Virus record (IMG/VR): IMGVR_UViG_3300032893_000262 | Location: 1-25,228 of that record | Direction: 5' to 3' (one strand) | DNA: 25,228 nt | Source: a virus | Part shown: positions 6,272 to 13,622 of the stretch, piece after piece | Numbering within the stretch: position 1 is the stretch's first letter | How the letters are laid out: every line of letters begins with the position of its first letter | Notes under the pieces: model-generated | What the model was told of the DNA's origin: nothing | The model's database searches: none | What the model saw: the letters and a program-made list of their open reading frames with translations, nothing else | Position numbers and translations under genes: made by a program

Positions 6272-8083
6272 ATGGCTAAGAATAAAGAAGTAGTACCCAC
6301 ACCTATTGCCCAATCTCTCCAAGAGCGCAAAGTTGCTCTTCAAGTCTTAGCCGCACAAGCCGAATTCGATCCCAAAACATATCTCTTCGATGACCGTTTC
6401 AAGCCTGGCAATCCTTCTGATTTTCCTTCCGTTCACACTATTCCCGAAATGATGTCCTGCCTTGAAAGCCAAAAGGATGTGGAAGCTTCGGGCGTTTTTA
6501 TTGAGGCCACCAAAGATGGGCGCTACAGGTATAGAAAATTCGAAAACAAAGCTCAGCTCAAAGAAGGCTGGAAGCGCGGAAACTCCCTGCGCAAGATGCG
6601 CGAGGCGCGCTTTAGGGAAAACTCGCCCACATGGGCTGGCCAAAATGCTGGGCTAGTCGGAGACGATTTTGTCCCTTTGCTTGGTGGCCCCTTTAATAAA
6701 CAACCTTATCTTTATGACTACCTCCGCGCGCACGCGTACTGTTTCCACGAATACCATCACCACCCGCTCGCGCGGGCAATCGTACATATTACCCGGGATT
6801 TTGTTTTGGGTGGTGGATATCGAGTAGACTCCGAAGATGAAAAAGCATTAGTCCTTTGGCGCGCGTTTGAAGAAGCCAATCAGCTTGAGCAGATGATGGA
6901 GGACATTGTTAAAGAAGCCTCTATCTATGGCGAAAACATGATCTGGTGGCTTCCCAATAACGAAACGTTCATTGGCTATAACGATCGCCCAGGTCAAGAG
7001 CCACCCCAAGGTTTGATCCCGCGCATTCGTTTGATTGACCCATCGACGTGTTGGGAAATCGTGACAATGCCCGAAGACATTCACCGCGTTTTGTTTTACT
7101 GGCTGGTGTTTCCCACCCAGTATCAAATCAAAACGGGATCGCTTGCGGGCCAGCCTGTTCCCACTTCAAAATTCATCACCCAACAAATCGCTGCAAGCGA
7201 TGTGATGCATTTTAAGTACAACTGCGTATCAAACGAAAAGCGCGGGCGTTCGGATCTCTTTCCGGTCTTGGGCTATCTCAAGTGGGTGAGGGATTGCATT
7301 AACTACAAGCTCATTGCCTTAAAGAAACAAGCCGCATGGACGGAAGACGTGATTGTCCAGGGTTCACAGGCTGACGTGGATCAAATCTCAGCGGCTCTTA
7401 GGCAACTGGGCGAGTTTGAGCCTGCTGGCTCACGTTTCGTTCATACCGATAAAATCAAGCGCGAGTATCTGGCCACAGCCGTTGGGAGCCAGGGAAAAGA
7501 TGAAACCATCATGGAGGGCATTTCCATGATCGCGGCGGGCACGCAAATCCCAGTCACTTACTTTGGGCTTTCTATGCAGGCAGGCGCCTCAAGAGCGGGT
7601 GCTGTGGTGGGCACGGAACCTGTGGCTAAGAAATTTGAGCGAAGACAACTGGAAGTGACCCGCGTGATCAAAGCCCTTTGGCGTAAGTTTCAAGATCAGT
7701 ACGGCATCAAAGGCGCTGAGTGCTCTGTCACGTTCCCTGAGATCATCACGCAAGATCGCACGGCCAAACTAAAAGACATCAAGTTTGCGGAAGATTGCGG
7801 CTACATCGCGCGCTCAACTGCTGCACCGATTGCGGCCAAAGAACTAGAGCTGGGCGATGAGTATGATTACGACAAAGAAAAAGCCCTGATCTCTGAAGAA
7901 GAAGATCCGCCCATTATGCCAAATATTGGAGCGCCTTTAACAGCACCAGCGGGTAGCCCGGCCCAAGGTGGCGGGGGAAGTGCCCCAAAGTCTCCATCCT
8001 TGAGTGGTGGCACTTCCCCCTCGGCGATGACAAGCCAAGACCGGGCTGACATCAAGAATCAAGATAGGACGCCCATTCAATGA
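6272..8083 (+). CDS. Portal protein
   Basis: This 603-residue protein is the dodecameric portal through which DNA enters the capsid. After a variable N terminus, the core starts near residue 145 with YLYDYLRAHAYCFHEYHHHP and LARAIVHITRDFVLGGGYRV. It continues VKEASIYGENMIWWLP (213-228), RIRLIDPSTCWEI (251-263), then MHFKYN and GRSDLFPVLGYLKWVRDCIN. These are typical wing and stem segments of portal proteins; the last, with VEATG-like GISMIAAGTQIPVTYFGLS, precedes the clip and tunnel part. The C terminus (from about 545) is acidic and then rich in Gly, Pro and Ser, probably flexible. AAAGAGGGG at 6262-6270 gives a strong ribosome site. It overlaps the next gene by ATGA. Confidence 0.88.
   Translation: MAKNKEVVPTPIAQSLQERKVALQVLAAQAEFDPKTYLFDDRFKPGNPSDFPSVHTIPEMMSCLESQKDVEASGVFIEATKDGRYRYRKFENKAQLKEGWKRGNSLRKMREARFRENSPTWAGQNAGLVGDDFVPLLGGPFNKQPYLYDYLRAHAYCFHEYHHHPLARAIVHITRDFVLGGGYRVDSEDEKALVLWRAFEEANQLEQMMEDIVKEASIYGENMIWWLPNNETFIGYNDRPGQEPPQGLIPRIRLIDPSTCWEIVTMPEDIHRVLFYWLVFPTQYQIKTGSLAGQPVPTSKFITQQIAASDVMHFKYNCVSNEKRGRSDLFPVLGYLKWVRDCINYKLIALKKQAAWTEDVIVQGSQADVDQISAALRQLGEFEPAGSRFVHTDKIKREYLATAVGSQGKDETIMEGISMIAAGTQIPVTYFGLSMQAGASRAGAVVGTEPVAKKFERRQLEVTRVIKALWRKFQDQYGIKGAECSVTFPEIITQDRTAKLKDIKFAEDCGYIARSTAAPIAAKELELGDEYDYDKEKALISEEEDPPIMPNIGAPLTAPAGSPAQGGGGSAPKSPSLSGGTSPSAMTSQDRADIKNQDRTPIQ
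7973..8020 (+). other. Perfect 12-bp inverted repeat near the 3' end of the portal gene
   Basis: GGGGGAAGTGCC (7973-7984) pairs exactly with GGCACTTCCCCC (8009-8020), leaving a 24-base loop. It lies in the Gly/Pro/Ser-rich tail of the portal coding region, about 60 bases before the portal stop and the next gene's ATG. No T-tract follows, so RNA processing or stability is more likely than termination. Confidence 0.85.
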
Positions 8084-8436
8084 AATCAGCGGACACCATA
8101 GATCAATTTCTTGAAACGCCTGAGCAATTTGGCTTTTGCTCATTTGAAGATTTCAGGCGCAATAAAGAAAAATGGATGGGCCGTCCTGATGATGAGGTGG
8201 CCGCAATCGATCGTGGGGATCACATTCTTGGATGTAAGCAAAAATACATTATTGAGGGCTATCCTGTCCGGTCTCTTGAAGAAGCTGAGCGTGTTGCTCG
8301 CGAAATGGGGCTCAACCTGTTTTCGGATTGCCTATTTAAGCCGCAAGTGCGCCATGAGCTTGGATCGCGGCGGCACTTCTACACCGAAGTGAATATTATT
8401 TCTAAACAAACATTCGAGAAAAGAAAGGGCTGGTGA
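8080..8436 (+). CDS. Hypothetical protein (118 aa) between portal and protease
   Basis: I do not recognise this protein. It reads SADTIDQFLETPEQFGFCSF early on, then EDFRRNKEKWMGRPDDEVAA and GDHILGCKQKYIIEGYPVRS, with EEAERVAREMGLNLF as a probable helix. It ends with a basic segment. The composition is mixed and soluble, with five cysteines and no membrane segment. It overlaps the portal stop (ATGA 8080-8083), and its own TGA (8434-8436) shares a base with the ATG of the protease. Its position between portal and protease suggests a head-associated role, but nothing in the sequence proves this. Confidence 0.6.
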   Translation: MKSADTIDQFLETPEQFGFCSFEDFRRNKEKWMGRPDDEVAAIDRGDHILGCKQKYIIEGYPVRSLEEAERVAREMGLNLFSDCLFKPQVRHELGSRRHFYTEVNIISKQTFEKRKGW

Positions 8437-10178
8437 TGGCTCAGCCTAAAGCAAGACTTTTCGGAGCTTGGATTCTCTCACCCACCAAGAAGGTGGAAAC
8501 CAACTCCGCATCGGCAAATGGTGCGCAAACGCGCGCGATGGAGCCCGGGAAGGGTCACCATTCGGCGAAATGGGATCGATGTGTTAACGACGTAAAGAAA
8601 AAAGGGAGCAGTGTCGATCCATACGCTGTTTGCACCACCAGCGTCGGCCAGGCGAAGCAGGCGAGAAAATCGCCGACGTCTCTTAAGTTTCTCGGGCGAC
8701 TCCGAGAAACTGCCACAACCACAACGGGCGGAATTCCCGCTCAGCCTGGCCGACGTTTTAGAGCGGTTCTTCTGCAAGAGGGCTTGGGCAATCTGACGGA
8801 TTGCTATTACTACACCAAAGAAGCCATTGCTTCATGCCCCGAGCTTTTTGAGGGCAAGAAATTCTTTATCGATCACCCGGATGCGCTGGAAGAAAAGACG
8901 CGGCCCGAACGTTCGGTTCGGGACGTGGCGGGCTGGTTTGAGAATTGCTCAGTTGAGATTGAGCCCGATGGCCGTTCCCAATTGGTGGCCGATTTGGTGC
9001 TCTCTGAAAGTCCTGATGTAGACCCCTTCCGTATTCGGATGCTGGAAAGCTTGGAGTACACCAAGAATCACCCGGATCAGGATTTTGTAGCGCTCTCAAT
9101 CAACGCGGGTGGGGATTTCGATACGATGGCGCTTGAGCAATTCATTAAGCTCAATGAAGTGCCTGAGAGCTGTCTTCCAAAACTGCAAGAGGCGATGGAT
9201 CAGGCCATCTCCATGATCCGGCCTGTAAGTGTCATGACTTCCGCAACGTCTTGCGACCTAGTCACCGAAGCGGGTGCTGGGGGCAAGATTGCTCAACTTT
9301 TAGAAAGGGAAAGGGGAACTATGGCGACCAAAGTGAAAGAGTCCAAGGAAAAGGAAAAAGAGTCCAAGGAAAAGAAAGAGGGCAAGAAAGAATCCCATAA
9401 AGAAGATGGCGCTGGCGCACCTCCCGCGAAAGACGGGGGCGCTGATGGCGAGCATGCGGACGCGGATCAAGATGAAGAATTGATTCAGTCCATGATGAAA
9501 AAATATCTGGGCGATGGCTTTACGGAAGACGACCACAAGCTTGCGCATGAAGCTTACCAGCACGCGATGGAAGCCTGCGAAGGCGATCACGATGAAGCTA
9601 TGAAGATGGCTGGCTACAATCTCAAGATGGCCAAGCACATTCAGGCCAAGCAGGCCAAGGGCAATGCTCAGCCCCCCAATCCAGAAGGCGTCAAGGGCGA
9701 TGCCCCGGCCCCGGGCCAGGAAGCTCAGCCAATGGAAGCCGATGACGATGGCGGTGGTGTGGCTGGCAATAAGTCGCCCAAGAGCGGTCCGGCCGCTGCA
9801 TCGATGCCCGCTGATCAGCAGGAGTCGGAAAAGAAAGAGGGGCATAAAGAATCGGCCAAAGGTTCCATGGACATGGTGAAACTGGTGGCCGAAAACGCCA
9901 GACTCCGTGCGGAGCTGGATGAGATCAAGCTTGGCAATCACATTGACAAGACCTTGATGGAAAGTGGCTTGCCTAGAGCGGCCACCAAGAAATTTCGTGA
10001 AAGCTGCTTGAAGGGCATTAAAACCCAGAAAGCGTTTGACGAGACCTTTGCAACTTTCCGTGAAGCCTGGACAGCCGGAGCCGGTGAGGGCGATGGCTTT
10101 GGGTTTGTCATCGGAGCAGAGAAATCGGGTGGACAATCGGCGGGTGGGCTAGACTTCTCCGATTGCAAATCCGAATAA
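8436..10178 (+). CDS. Prohead protease fused to scaffolding protein
   Basis: This 580-residue protein appears to combine capsid maturation protease and scaffold. Residues 45-71 (KWDRCVNDVKKKGSSVDPYA, then VCTTSVG) form a small extra N-terminal module. The protease part runs from about 107: RFRAVLLQEGLGNLTDCYYY, then FIDHPDA with His147, EEKTRPERSVRDVAGWF (152-168), a VADLVLSE strand and FVALSINAGG with Ser221. His147 and Ser221 are candidate catalytic residues of this serine-type prohead protease group. From about 296 the chain is Lys/Glu-rich and then Ala/Gly/Pro-rich, ending in a coiled coil (MVKLVAENARLRAELDEIKL) and a helical C terminus, as expected of a scaffold. ATG 8436 is used; the GTG at 8433 adds one residue. 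AAAGGG lies at 8424-8429. Confidence 0.82.
   Translation: MAQPKARLFGAWILSPTKKVETNSASANGAQTRAMEPGKGHHSAKWDRCVNDVKKKGSSVDPYAVCTTSVGQAKQARKSPTSLKFLGRLRETATTTTGGIPAQPGRRFRAVLLQEGLGNLTDCYYYTKEAIASCPELFEGKKFFIDHPDALEEKTRPERSVRDVAGWFENCSVEIEPDGRSQLVADLVLSESPDVDPFRIRMLESLEYTKNHPDQDFVALSINAGGDFDTMALEQFIKLNEVPESCLPKLQEAMDQAISMIRPVSVMTSATSCDLVTEAGAGGKIAQLLERERGTMATKVKESKEKEKESKEKKEGKKESHKEDGAGAPPAKDGGADGEHADADQDEELIQSMMKKYLGDGFTEDDHKLAHEAYQHAMEACEGDHDEAMKMAGYNLKMAKHIQAKQAKGNAQPPNPEGVKGDAPAPGQEAQPMEADDDGGGVAGNKSPKSGPAAASMPADQQESEKKEGHKESAKGSMDMVKLVAENARLRAELDEIKLGNHIDKTLMESGLPRAATKKFRESCLKGIKTQKAFDETFATFREAWTAGAGEGDGFGFVIGAEKSGGQSAGGLDFSDCKSE
8686..8711 (+). other. Perfect 10-bp hairpin in the 5' part of the protease gene
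   Basis: AGTTTCTCGG (8686-8695) pairs exactly with CCGAGAAACT (8702-8711) around a six-base loop. Just upstream, CGTCGGC (8642-8648) can pair with GCCGACG (8672-8678), and a bulged stem spans 8462-8508 around a CCACC/GGTGG hairpin. The first 280 bases of the gene are therefore unusually able to fold. Confidence 0.75.
9321..10178 (+). CDS. Free scaffolding protein from an internal in-frame start (candidate)
   Basis: ATG 9321 is in frame with the protease-scaffold and is preceded by GAAAGGGAAAGGGG (about 9303-9316), as good a ribosome site as those of the separate genes. Starting here would give a 285-residue protein that begins MATKVKESKEKEKESKEK. It contains the whole charged linker, coiled coil and C-terminal helices but none of the protease. 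Lambda makes its scaffold Nu3 in the same way, from an internal start in the protease gene C. The site is seen directly. Its use is inference, since purine-rich lysine codons just after it are expected anyway, and the site could be incidental. Confidence 0.6.
   Translation: MATKVKESKEKEKESKEKKEGKKESHKEDGAGAPPAKDGGADGEHADADQDEELIQSMMKKYLGDGFTEDDHKLAHEAYQHAMEACEGDHDEAMKMAGYNLKMAKHIQAKQAKGNAQPPNPEGVKGDAPAPGQEAQPMEADDDGGGVAGNKSPKSGPAAASMPADQQESEKKEGHKESAKGSMDMVKLVAENARLRAELDEIKLGNHIDKTLMESGLPRAATKKFRESCLKGIKTQKAFDETFATFREAWTAGAGEGDGFGFVIGAEKSGGQSAGGLDFSDCKSE
9336..9374 (+). repeat. 18-bp direct repeat, period 21
   Basis: AAAGAGTCCAAGGAAAAG occurs at 9336-9353 and again at 9357-9374, three bases apart. 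It keeps frame and encodes the Lys/Glu/Ser-rich start of the scaffold segment. It probably reflects slippage expansion of a charged linker. Confidence 0.85.
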
Positions 10179-10208
10179 AGAAACCATTAACCAAGAGGGG
10201 ATAACCAA

Positions 10209-10739
10209 ATGGCTATCACAGCATACGGCTCCAACGTCGATCGCATCATCCGCGACGACCGGGGCGTCACCCTTTTCCAATCGGGCAAATCGGCGGTTGA
10301 CGCCAGCTCGACTTGGAATCAGGGCGATTTGATCACTTTCAACACTTCGGCTCATGCGCTTCGGCGTGTGGCGTCCACGGCTGACGGTCTGACGTGTGTC
10401 GGTATTGCCGATAACGTGGTCACCAACGGCAAGCTCGCTGGCCCGTATGATGGTCTCACGGCTGTCGATGCGGCTCAGGTGACGCCTGATTTCGTGGGCC
10501 CAAAATACGGTGTTGTGGCTTCGATGGTGCTTGTCACCAGCGGCGCTTTTCACTGTGGCGATAAAGTCTACCTGCAAGATGGTGGCGACTCGCAGACGGT
10601 GGGCCCGACGGGTGGTGACTCGAACTACGTCGGCATTTATGTGGGCACGACCATCGCTTCGGCGGCGGCTGGCCAACAGGGACCGATTCTGCTTGGCGCG
10701 CGCTATCCGGCGGCAACGGGCACGGGCCTTAACTTTTAA
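10209..10739 (+). CDS. Probable capsid decoration / head stabilisation protein
   Basis: This 176-residue protein is probably a capsid-surface protein. It is rich in Gly, Ala, Thr and Val and beta in character: GVTLFQSGKSAVDASSTWNQ with GDLITFNTSAH, GDKVYLQDGG and a second 'GGDSNYVGIYVGTTI'. The 'W.qGD.i..n....a.r.......a..vGia' arrangement is common in small structural proteins encoded next to major capsid genes. Its position between scaffold and capsid genes matches that of the lambda D-type stabiliser. AGAGGGG at 10194-10200 is a strong ribosome site. No homologue is recognised with certainty, so the role rests on composition and position. Confidence 0.6.
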   Translation: MAITAYGSNVDRIIRDDRGVTLFQSGKSAVDASSTWNQGDLITFNTSAHALRRVASTADGLTCVGIADNVVTNGKLAGPYDGLTAVDAAQVTPDFVGPKYGVVASMVLVTSGAFHCGDKVYLQDGGDSQTVGPTGGDSNYVGIYVGTTIASAAAGQQGPILLGARYPAATGTGLNF

Positions 10740-10761
10740 CGGCTGAGAAAGGAGCAGACAA

Positions 10762-11964
10762 ATGAGTGAAACAAAAACTGCGGTTCCTTCTCGGCGCCGC
10801 ACGGATATCAATCAAAAGATGCGCGAGCGCGCCGCTTGGCACTCGCCCGAAATGAAGGAATTTCGGGAGAGCATTCAGCGTCAGTTCGGGTTTGACGTTT
10901 GCGATAAGAGCAAATTCAACCCGGATTCGCTGGATTTTTCTTGGGACAAGTTCCGCAAGAAGGTCATGCGCGAAACCAATTCAGCGTCGGCCAACACGCA
11001 GCTTTTGCGTGCGGGCGTTCAGACGGCGGTAAACAATCTTTATCCCGCTGTTCCGACGACGTATGAAAAGTGGACGCACATCATCCACTCAACGAAGGAC
11101 ACCGAGCTGTACGCTCCGCTGAACGCTCTCACCTTCCTGGGTGAGATGGGCGAAGGCGAGAAGTACCTGGAAAGCTCGGTCGTCGGCCTGGACATCAAAC
11201 TTCGCAATAAGAAGTTTGGCCAAATGCTCCCGGTCACGTTTGAGTTGATCGATGATGACCAGACCGGCCAGTTCGCTCAGAAAGTGGGCGATATGGCGGA
11301 TTACGCGGCTCTTGCCTGGGAAGTCTATGCCTACGGCAAGCTTGCGTCACTGGCGGGTGGCTGTACCTACGGCAACCTGACGGTGCCTGCGTCTGAAACG
11401 AAGCCTTCCACGGAGACGACTTATCCGTGGAATAGCGCTGGTTTCGTCGCGGGTGGTGGTAAGACGAAGCCCGGAAGCTTCTCTCTTCCCACCCAGGCCA
11501 CTGTTCAGTCAGCGTTCACGGCGCTGGAAGAGCAGCTCAACCTGCAAAGCCTCAAGATGGCAGTCAAGCCCGATACCATCGCGGCTGGCCCGTTCAATCG
11601 TTGGAGCTTGGCGACTCTGCTCAACTCCAACTTCTACCCCTCGGGTGCTGCTTCGGCGGGCGCGGTGGGTGGTTCGCTTGCGGTGAACGTACTGCAAGGG
11701 ATCGCAGATCTCATCATTTCGCGATTCATGTTTGACAACAGCGGAAGCTCGGCAAACTCGGCCGCCTGGTATGTCATGGACACCAGTAAGCCGTGGTTCA
11801 TCGTGCAGATCCGTGAAGCGGCCAAGGTCACTCAGGAAAACCCTGAGTCGGGCGCTGGCTTTGAGCGAGACGTTTATCGCTGGAAGCTCTCGCTTCGTGG
11901 AAACGCGGACTTCATTGATCCGCGCTTTGCCTACCAGGGCAACGACGGAAGCGTGACCAGCTAA
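10762..11964 (+). CDS. Major capsid protein (HK97 fold expected)
   Basis: This 400-residue protein is the probable major capsid protein. Its place after protease-scaffold and decoration genes, its length and a strong AAGGAG ribosome site (10749-10754) all fit. The N-terminal 75 residues are helical and charged, like the delta domain that is often removed on maturation. The core follows with LLRAGVQTAVNNLYPAVPTT, then YLESSVVGLDIKLRNKKFGQ, MLPVTFELIDDDQTGQFAQ and a helix AALAWEVYAYGKLASLAGG that corresponds to the spine region. A Gly/Ser/Thr loop and the C-terminal AAWYVMDTSKPWFIVQIREA precede a basic strand-rich end. Cleavage near residue 75 would be expected but is not shown. A long hairpin starts 6 bases after the stop. 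Confidence 0.85.
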   Translation: MSETKTAVPSRRRTDINQKMRERAAWHSPEMKEFRESIQRQFGFDVCDKSKFNPDSLDFSWDKFRKKVMRETNSASANTQLLRAGVQTAVNNLYPAVPTTYEKWTHIIHSTKDTELYAPLNALTFLGEMGEGEKYLESSVVGLDIKLRNKKFGQMLPVTFELIDDDQTGQFAQKVGDMADYAALAWEVYAYGKLASLAGGCTYGNLTVPASETKPSTETTYPWNSAGFVAGGGKTKPGSFSLPTQATVQSAFTALEEQLNLQSLKMAVKPDTIAAGPFNRWSLATLLNSNFYPSGAASAGAVGGSLAVNVLQGIADLIISRFMFDNSGSSANSAAWYVMDTSKPWFIVQIREAAKVTQENPESGAGFERDVYRWKLSLRGNADFIDPRFAYQGNDGSVTS

Positions 11965-11969
11965 TCAGG

Positions 11970-12023
11970 TTTCCCGGGTGGGGCTCACAGTTGAGCCCTC
12001 ATCTGTGAGTCTCACCCGGGGAA
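11970..12023 (+). other. 21-bp hairpin after the capsid gene, with a competing inner hairpin
   Basis: Bases 11970-11990 can pair along their whole length with 12003-12023 (three G-U pairs, no mismatch) around a 12-base loop. Inside, GGGCTCA (11981-11987) is exactly complementary to TGAGCCC (11992-11998) with a CAGT loop; this forms only if the long stem opens. The two structures are mutually exclusive. No T-tract follows directly; TTTTT lies at 12042-12046, 18 bases past the stem. It is the only gap in the window of about 80 bases. Likely roles are mRNA end protection, RNase processing or attenuation after the capsid gene. Confidence 0.85.
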
Positions 12024-12046
12024 GCCCAAAATGGGGGCAACTTTTT

Positions 12047-12469
12047 ATGAGTAAAATAAAGAACGAGAAAATGGCAATCAACGCTTTAAAGCCTACGGAG
12101 CCCACGGCCACCAAGGAAGAGGCCAGAAAGCTCAATCCGGTCCAAGATCAGTCTGAAAAGTTAAAGGAACTGATTGGCGTGGCCGCTGAAGTGGCTCAAA
12201 GCACGATCTATTGCCGCAACTGGAAGTTCAAAAACGCTGACAAGCATTATCCCCATGAGCCGCTCATGCGTCGGGTTGAGAAGTATTTCCCCTACGCCGT
12301 GGGTGGCCCGCTCTATGTGGATGAGCCAGTTTCGAAACTGGATCTTGCTCAGTGCAAGGTCAAAGCCTTGGTGATGAAAAAAGAAGGTCTCAGGTACGTT
12401 TTCATTGAGAAAGACGCGAAGCTCTCTGATGTGCTTATGCAGCTTTCCAAGGAAGTGAAGGCGTCATGA
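12047..12469 (+). CDS. Hypothetical protein (140 aa) after the capsid gene
   Basis: I do not recognise this protein. I start it at ATG 12047, after GGGGG at 12033-12037 with a nine-base spacer. The frame is open to 11978, but those bases form the hairpin and the extra residues look random. An ATG at 12071 (MAINALKPTEP) is also possible. The protein is basic and soluble: a polar N terminus with KPTEPTATKEEARKLNPVQD, then AEVAQSTIYCRNWKFKNADK, a KYFPYAVGGPLYVDEPV stretch and a C-terminal helix. Its place between capsid and connector genes suggests a head-completion or minor head role. It ends ATGA into the next gene. Confidence 0.55.
   Translation: MSKIKNEKMAINALKPTEPTATKEEARKLNPVQDQSEKLKELIGVAAEVAQSTIYCRNWKFKNADKHYPHEPLMRRVEKYFPYAVGGPLYVDEPVSKLDLAQCKVKALVMKKEGLRYVFIEKDAKLSDVLMQLSKEVKAS
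12326..12341 (+). repeat. Perfect 16-bp palindrome
   Basis: CCAGTTTCGAAACTGG is its own reverse complement. It lies within the 140-residue gene after the capsid. As RNA it would form a six-pair stem with a TCGA loop. As DNA it could be a protein-binding site, but it may simply be coding. Confidence 0.8.
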
Positions 12470-13152
12470 GCTGGGCGTCGACGGCCGCCGCTATCACTGC
12501 GCTCCGAACATTGATCAAAGACAATCCAACGGACAAGCTCTGTTCGATGAAACAGGTTATCGGCACCGTCGACGGTTCCAATCTTATCTTTAAAACGTTT
12601 GAATATCGCAGGGTCACGGATTTCACCACGAATCCAACACCATTCCCGCTGGGCGTCTATAAGAACGGCGCGGCTCTTGATCCCGCAACGGACATCACGG
12701 CTGATGATACGGATTCGGGTACGTTTCAGATTGATGTTTCCGTGGTGCCCTCTAACCGCGATTCGATTCGGGCCACCTATTACTATCAGTGGTTTACCGA
12801 CACGGAGCTAGATGAGTTTTTGCAGAATGCATCTACTTGGCTGGGCTTGGGTGCCACTTACATCAATCTTCCTGATGGGCTCAATGCTTCGGCTTTGAGA
12901 TTTGCGGCTCAGGAAGCCTATCTTGCGGCGGCCATGAAATACTCCACGCGCGCAAGTGAAGTCTACAAAACCGAAGACGCTCCCAGTGAAGACATTTTGA
13001 AATCCATGACGGCTTTTAAAGATATGGCCGACTCCTTCATGGAAAACGCCAAAGACCTAAGAGACGACTACTACACGAGACAAGGTCAATCTTTGTCTCC
13101 CCTTTATGGCTTTTCTTTGGGCCAAGTATCGGACCCCACCCCGAGGCGATGA
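12466..13152 (+). CDS. Probable head-tail connector protein
   Basis: This 228-residue protein is probably an adaptor in the neck. It begins MSWASTAAAITALRTLIKDN and then has a beta domain with the pattern IGTVDGSNLIFKTFEYRRVT, FPLGVYKNGAALD, DSGTFQIDVS and IRATYYYQWFTD. The pattern 'TVDG.N..F.......G.y.NG......TD....F.......d.i.a.Y.y' is widespread in virion accessory proteins. A helical C-terminal half follows (TELDEFLQNASTWLGLGATY, then ALRFAAQEAYLAAAMKYSTR), as in head-tail connectors with a helical bundle. It sits between capsid and tail completion genes and overlaps both neighbours by four bases. It could be a minor head protein instead. Confidence 0.6.
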   Translation: MSWASTAAAITALRTLIKDNPTDKLCSMKQVIGTVDGSNLIFKTFEYRRVTDFTTNPTPFPLGVYKNGAALDPATDITADDTDSGTFQIDVSVVPSNRDSIRATYYYQWFTDTELDEFLQNASTWLGLGATYINLPDGLNASALRFAAQEAYLAAAMKYSTRASEVYKTEDAPSEDILKSMTAFKDMADSFMENAKDLRDDYYTRQGQSLSPLYGFSLGQVSDPTPRR

Positions 13153-13622
13153 TGGCATCAGGCGGACTCTCAGAGCTGCAAGACGGGATTGGCCAAAGGC
13201 TGGCCGGATTGGTGTCCCGTGGACGCTCGGCTTCCGCTTACTTTAACCGGACACTTCTTCAAGAATTTAAGGACAAGCAAAATGAACGCTGGCAAACGGA
13301 AAATGCCTCTCAAACCGGAAAGTGGGCACCCCTCAGCCCACTTTATGCCCGCCAGAAAAAGAAACGATTTGCAGGCTTCCCGGGCGGAGGGAATGCCCTC
13401 ATGGTGGCCACAGGACGGCTCGCCCAAGGCGCTCAGGGAATTAATTCGGGCTATTACTACAAAACCGTCACGGATCGAAGTTTCATCTTCGGTGTCAATC
13501 TCGGTGCCTTGCCTTACGCTAAGTATCCGGGCGTGCGAAGACCCTTCATGAGCTTTTCTGAGGACACCATCTCGGCATGGCGCCGGGGTGTAGGTGATTA
13601 CATCATGAAAGGCCAACTATGA
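13149..13622 (+). CDS. Tail completion protein (P2 gpS / Mu gpG-like)
   Basis: This 157-residue protein matches the virion morphogenesis family of P2 gpS and Mu gpG. The typical run is YFNRTLLQEFKDKQNERWQ, ENASQTGKWAPLSPLYARQK and then an FPGGGNALMVATGRLAQGAQ segment. This gives the family pattern of 'W....G..W.pLsp.ya.rK' followed by 'L..TG.L'. The C-terminal part has FGVNLGALPYAKY, which resembles the 'yA..hq.G' end of the family, and RRPFMSFSED. These proteins act at the head-tail junction during tail completion. The start is the first ATG of an ATGATG pair that overlaps the preceding stop. The next gene overlaps by ATGA. Confidence 0.8.
   Translation: MMASGGLSELQDGIGQRLAGLVSRGRSASAYFNRTLLQEFKDKQNERWQTENASQTGKWAPLSPLYARQKKKRFAGFPGGGNALMVATGRLAQGAQGINSGYYYKTVTDRSFIFGVNLGALPYAKYPGVRRPFMSFSEDTISAWRRGVGDYIMKGQL
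13319..13344 (+). other. Perfect 9-bp hairpin
   Basis: AAAGTGGGC (13319-13327) pairs exactly with GCCCACTTT (13336-13344), with an eight-base loop, inside the tail completion gene. A similar 9-bp hairpin lies at 11406-11432 in the capsid gene. One or two such stems are expected by chance in a window of this size. Confidence 0.6.

Noticed and set aside
9300-10136. Long open frame on the minus strand (278 codons) opposite the scaffold part
   Set aside because: It mirrors the Lys/Glu/Ala-rich scaffold codons, is full of Phe, Leu and Gly runs without domain character, has no good ribosome site, and lies within a confident + strand gene.
10149-10811. Minus-strand frame of 220 codons across decoration and capsid starts
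   Set aside because: It is Arg-rich, crosses two real gene starts and their ribosome sites, and has no recognisable protein pattern; it is a codon-bias shadow.
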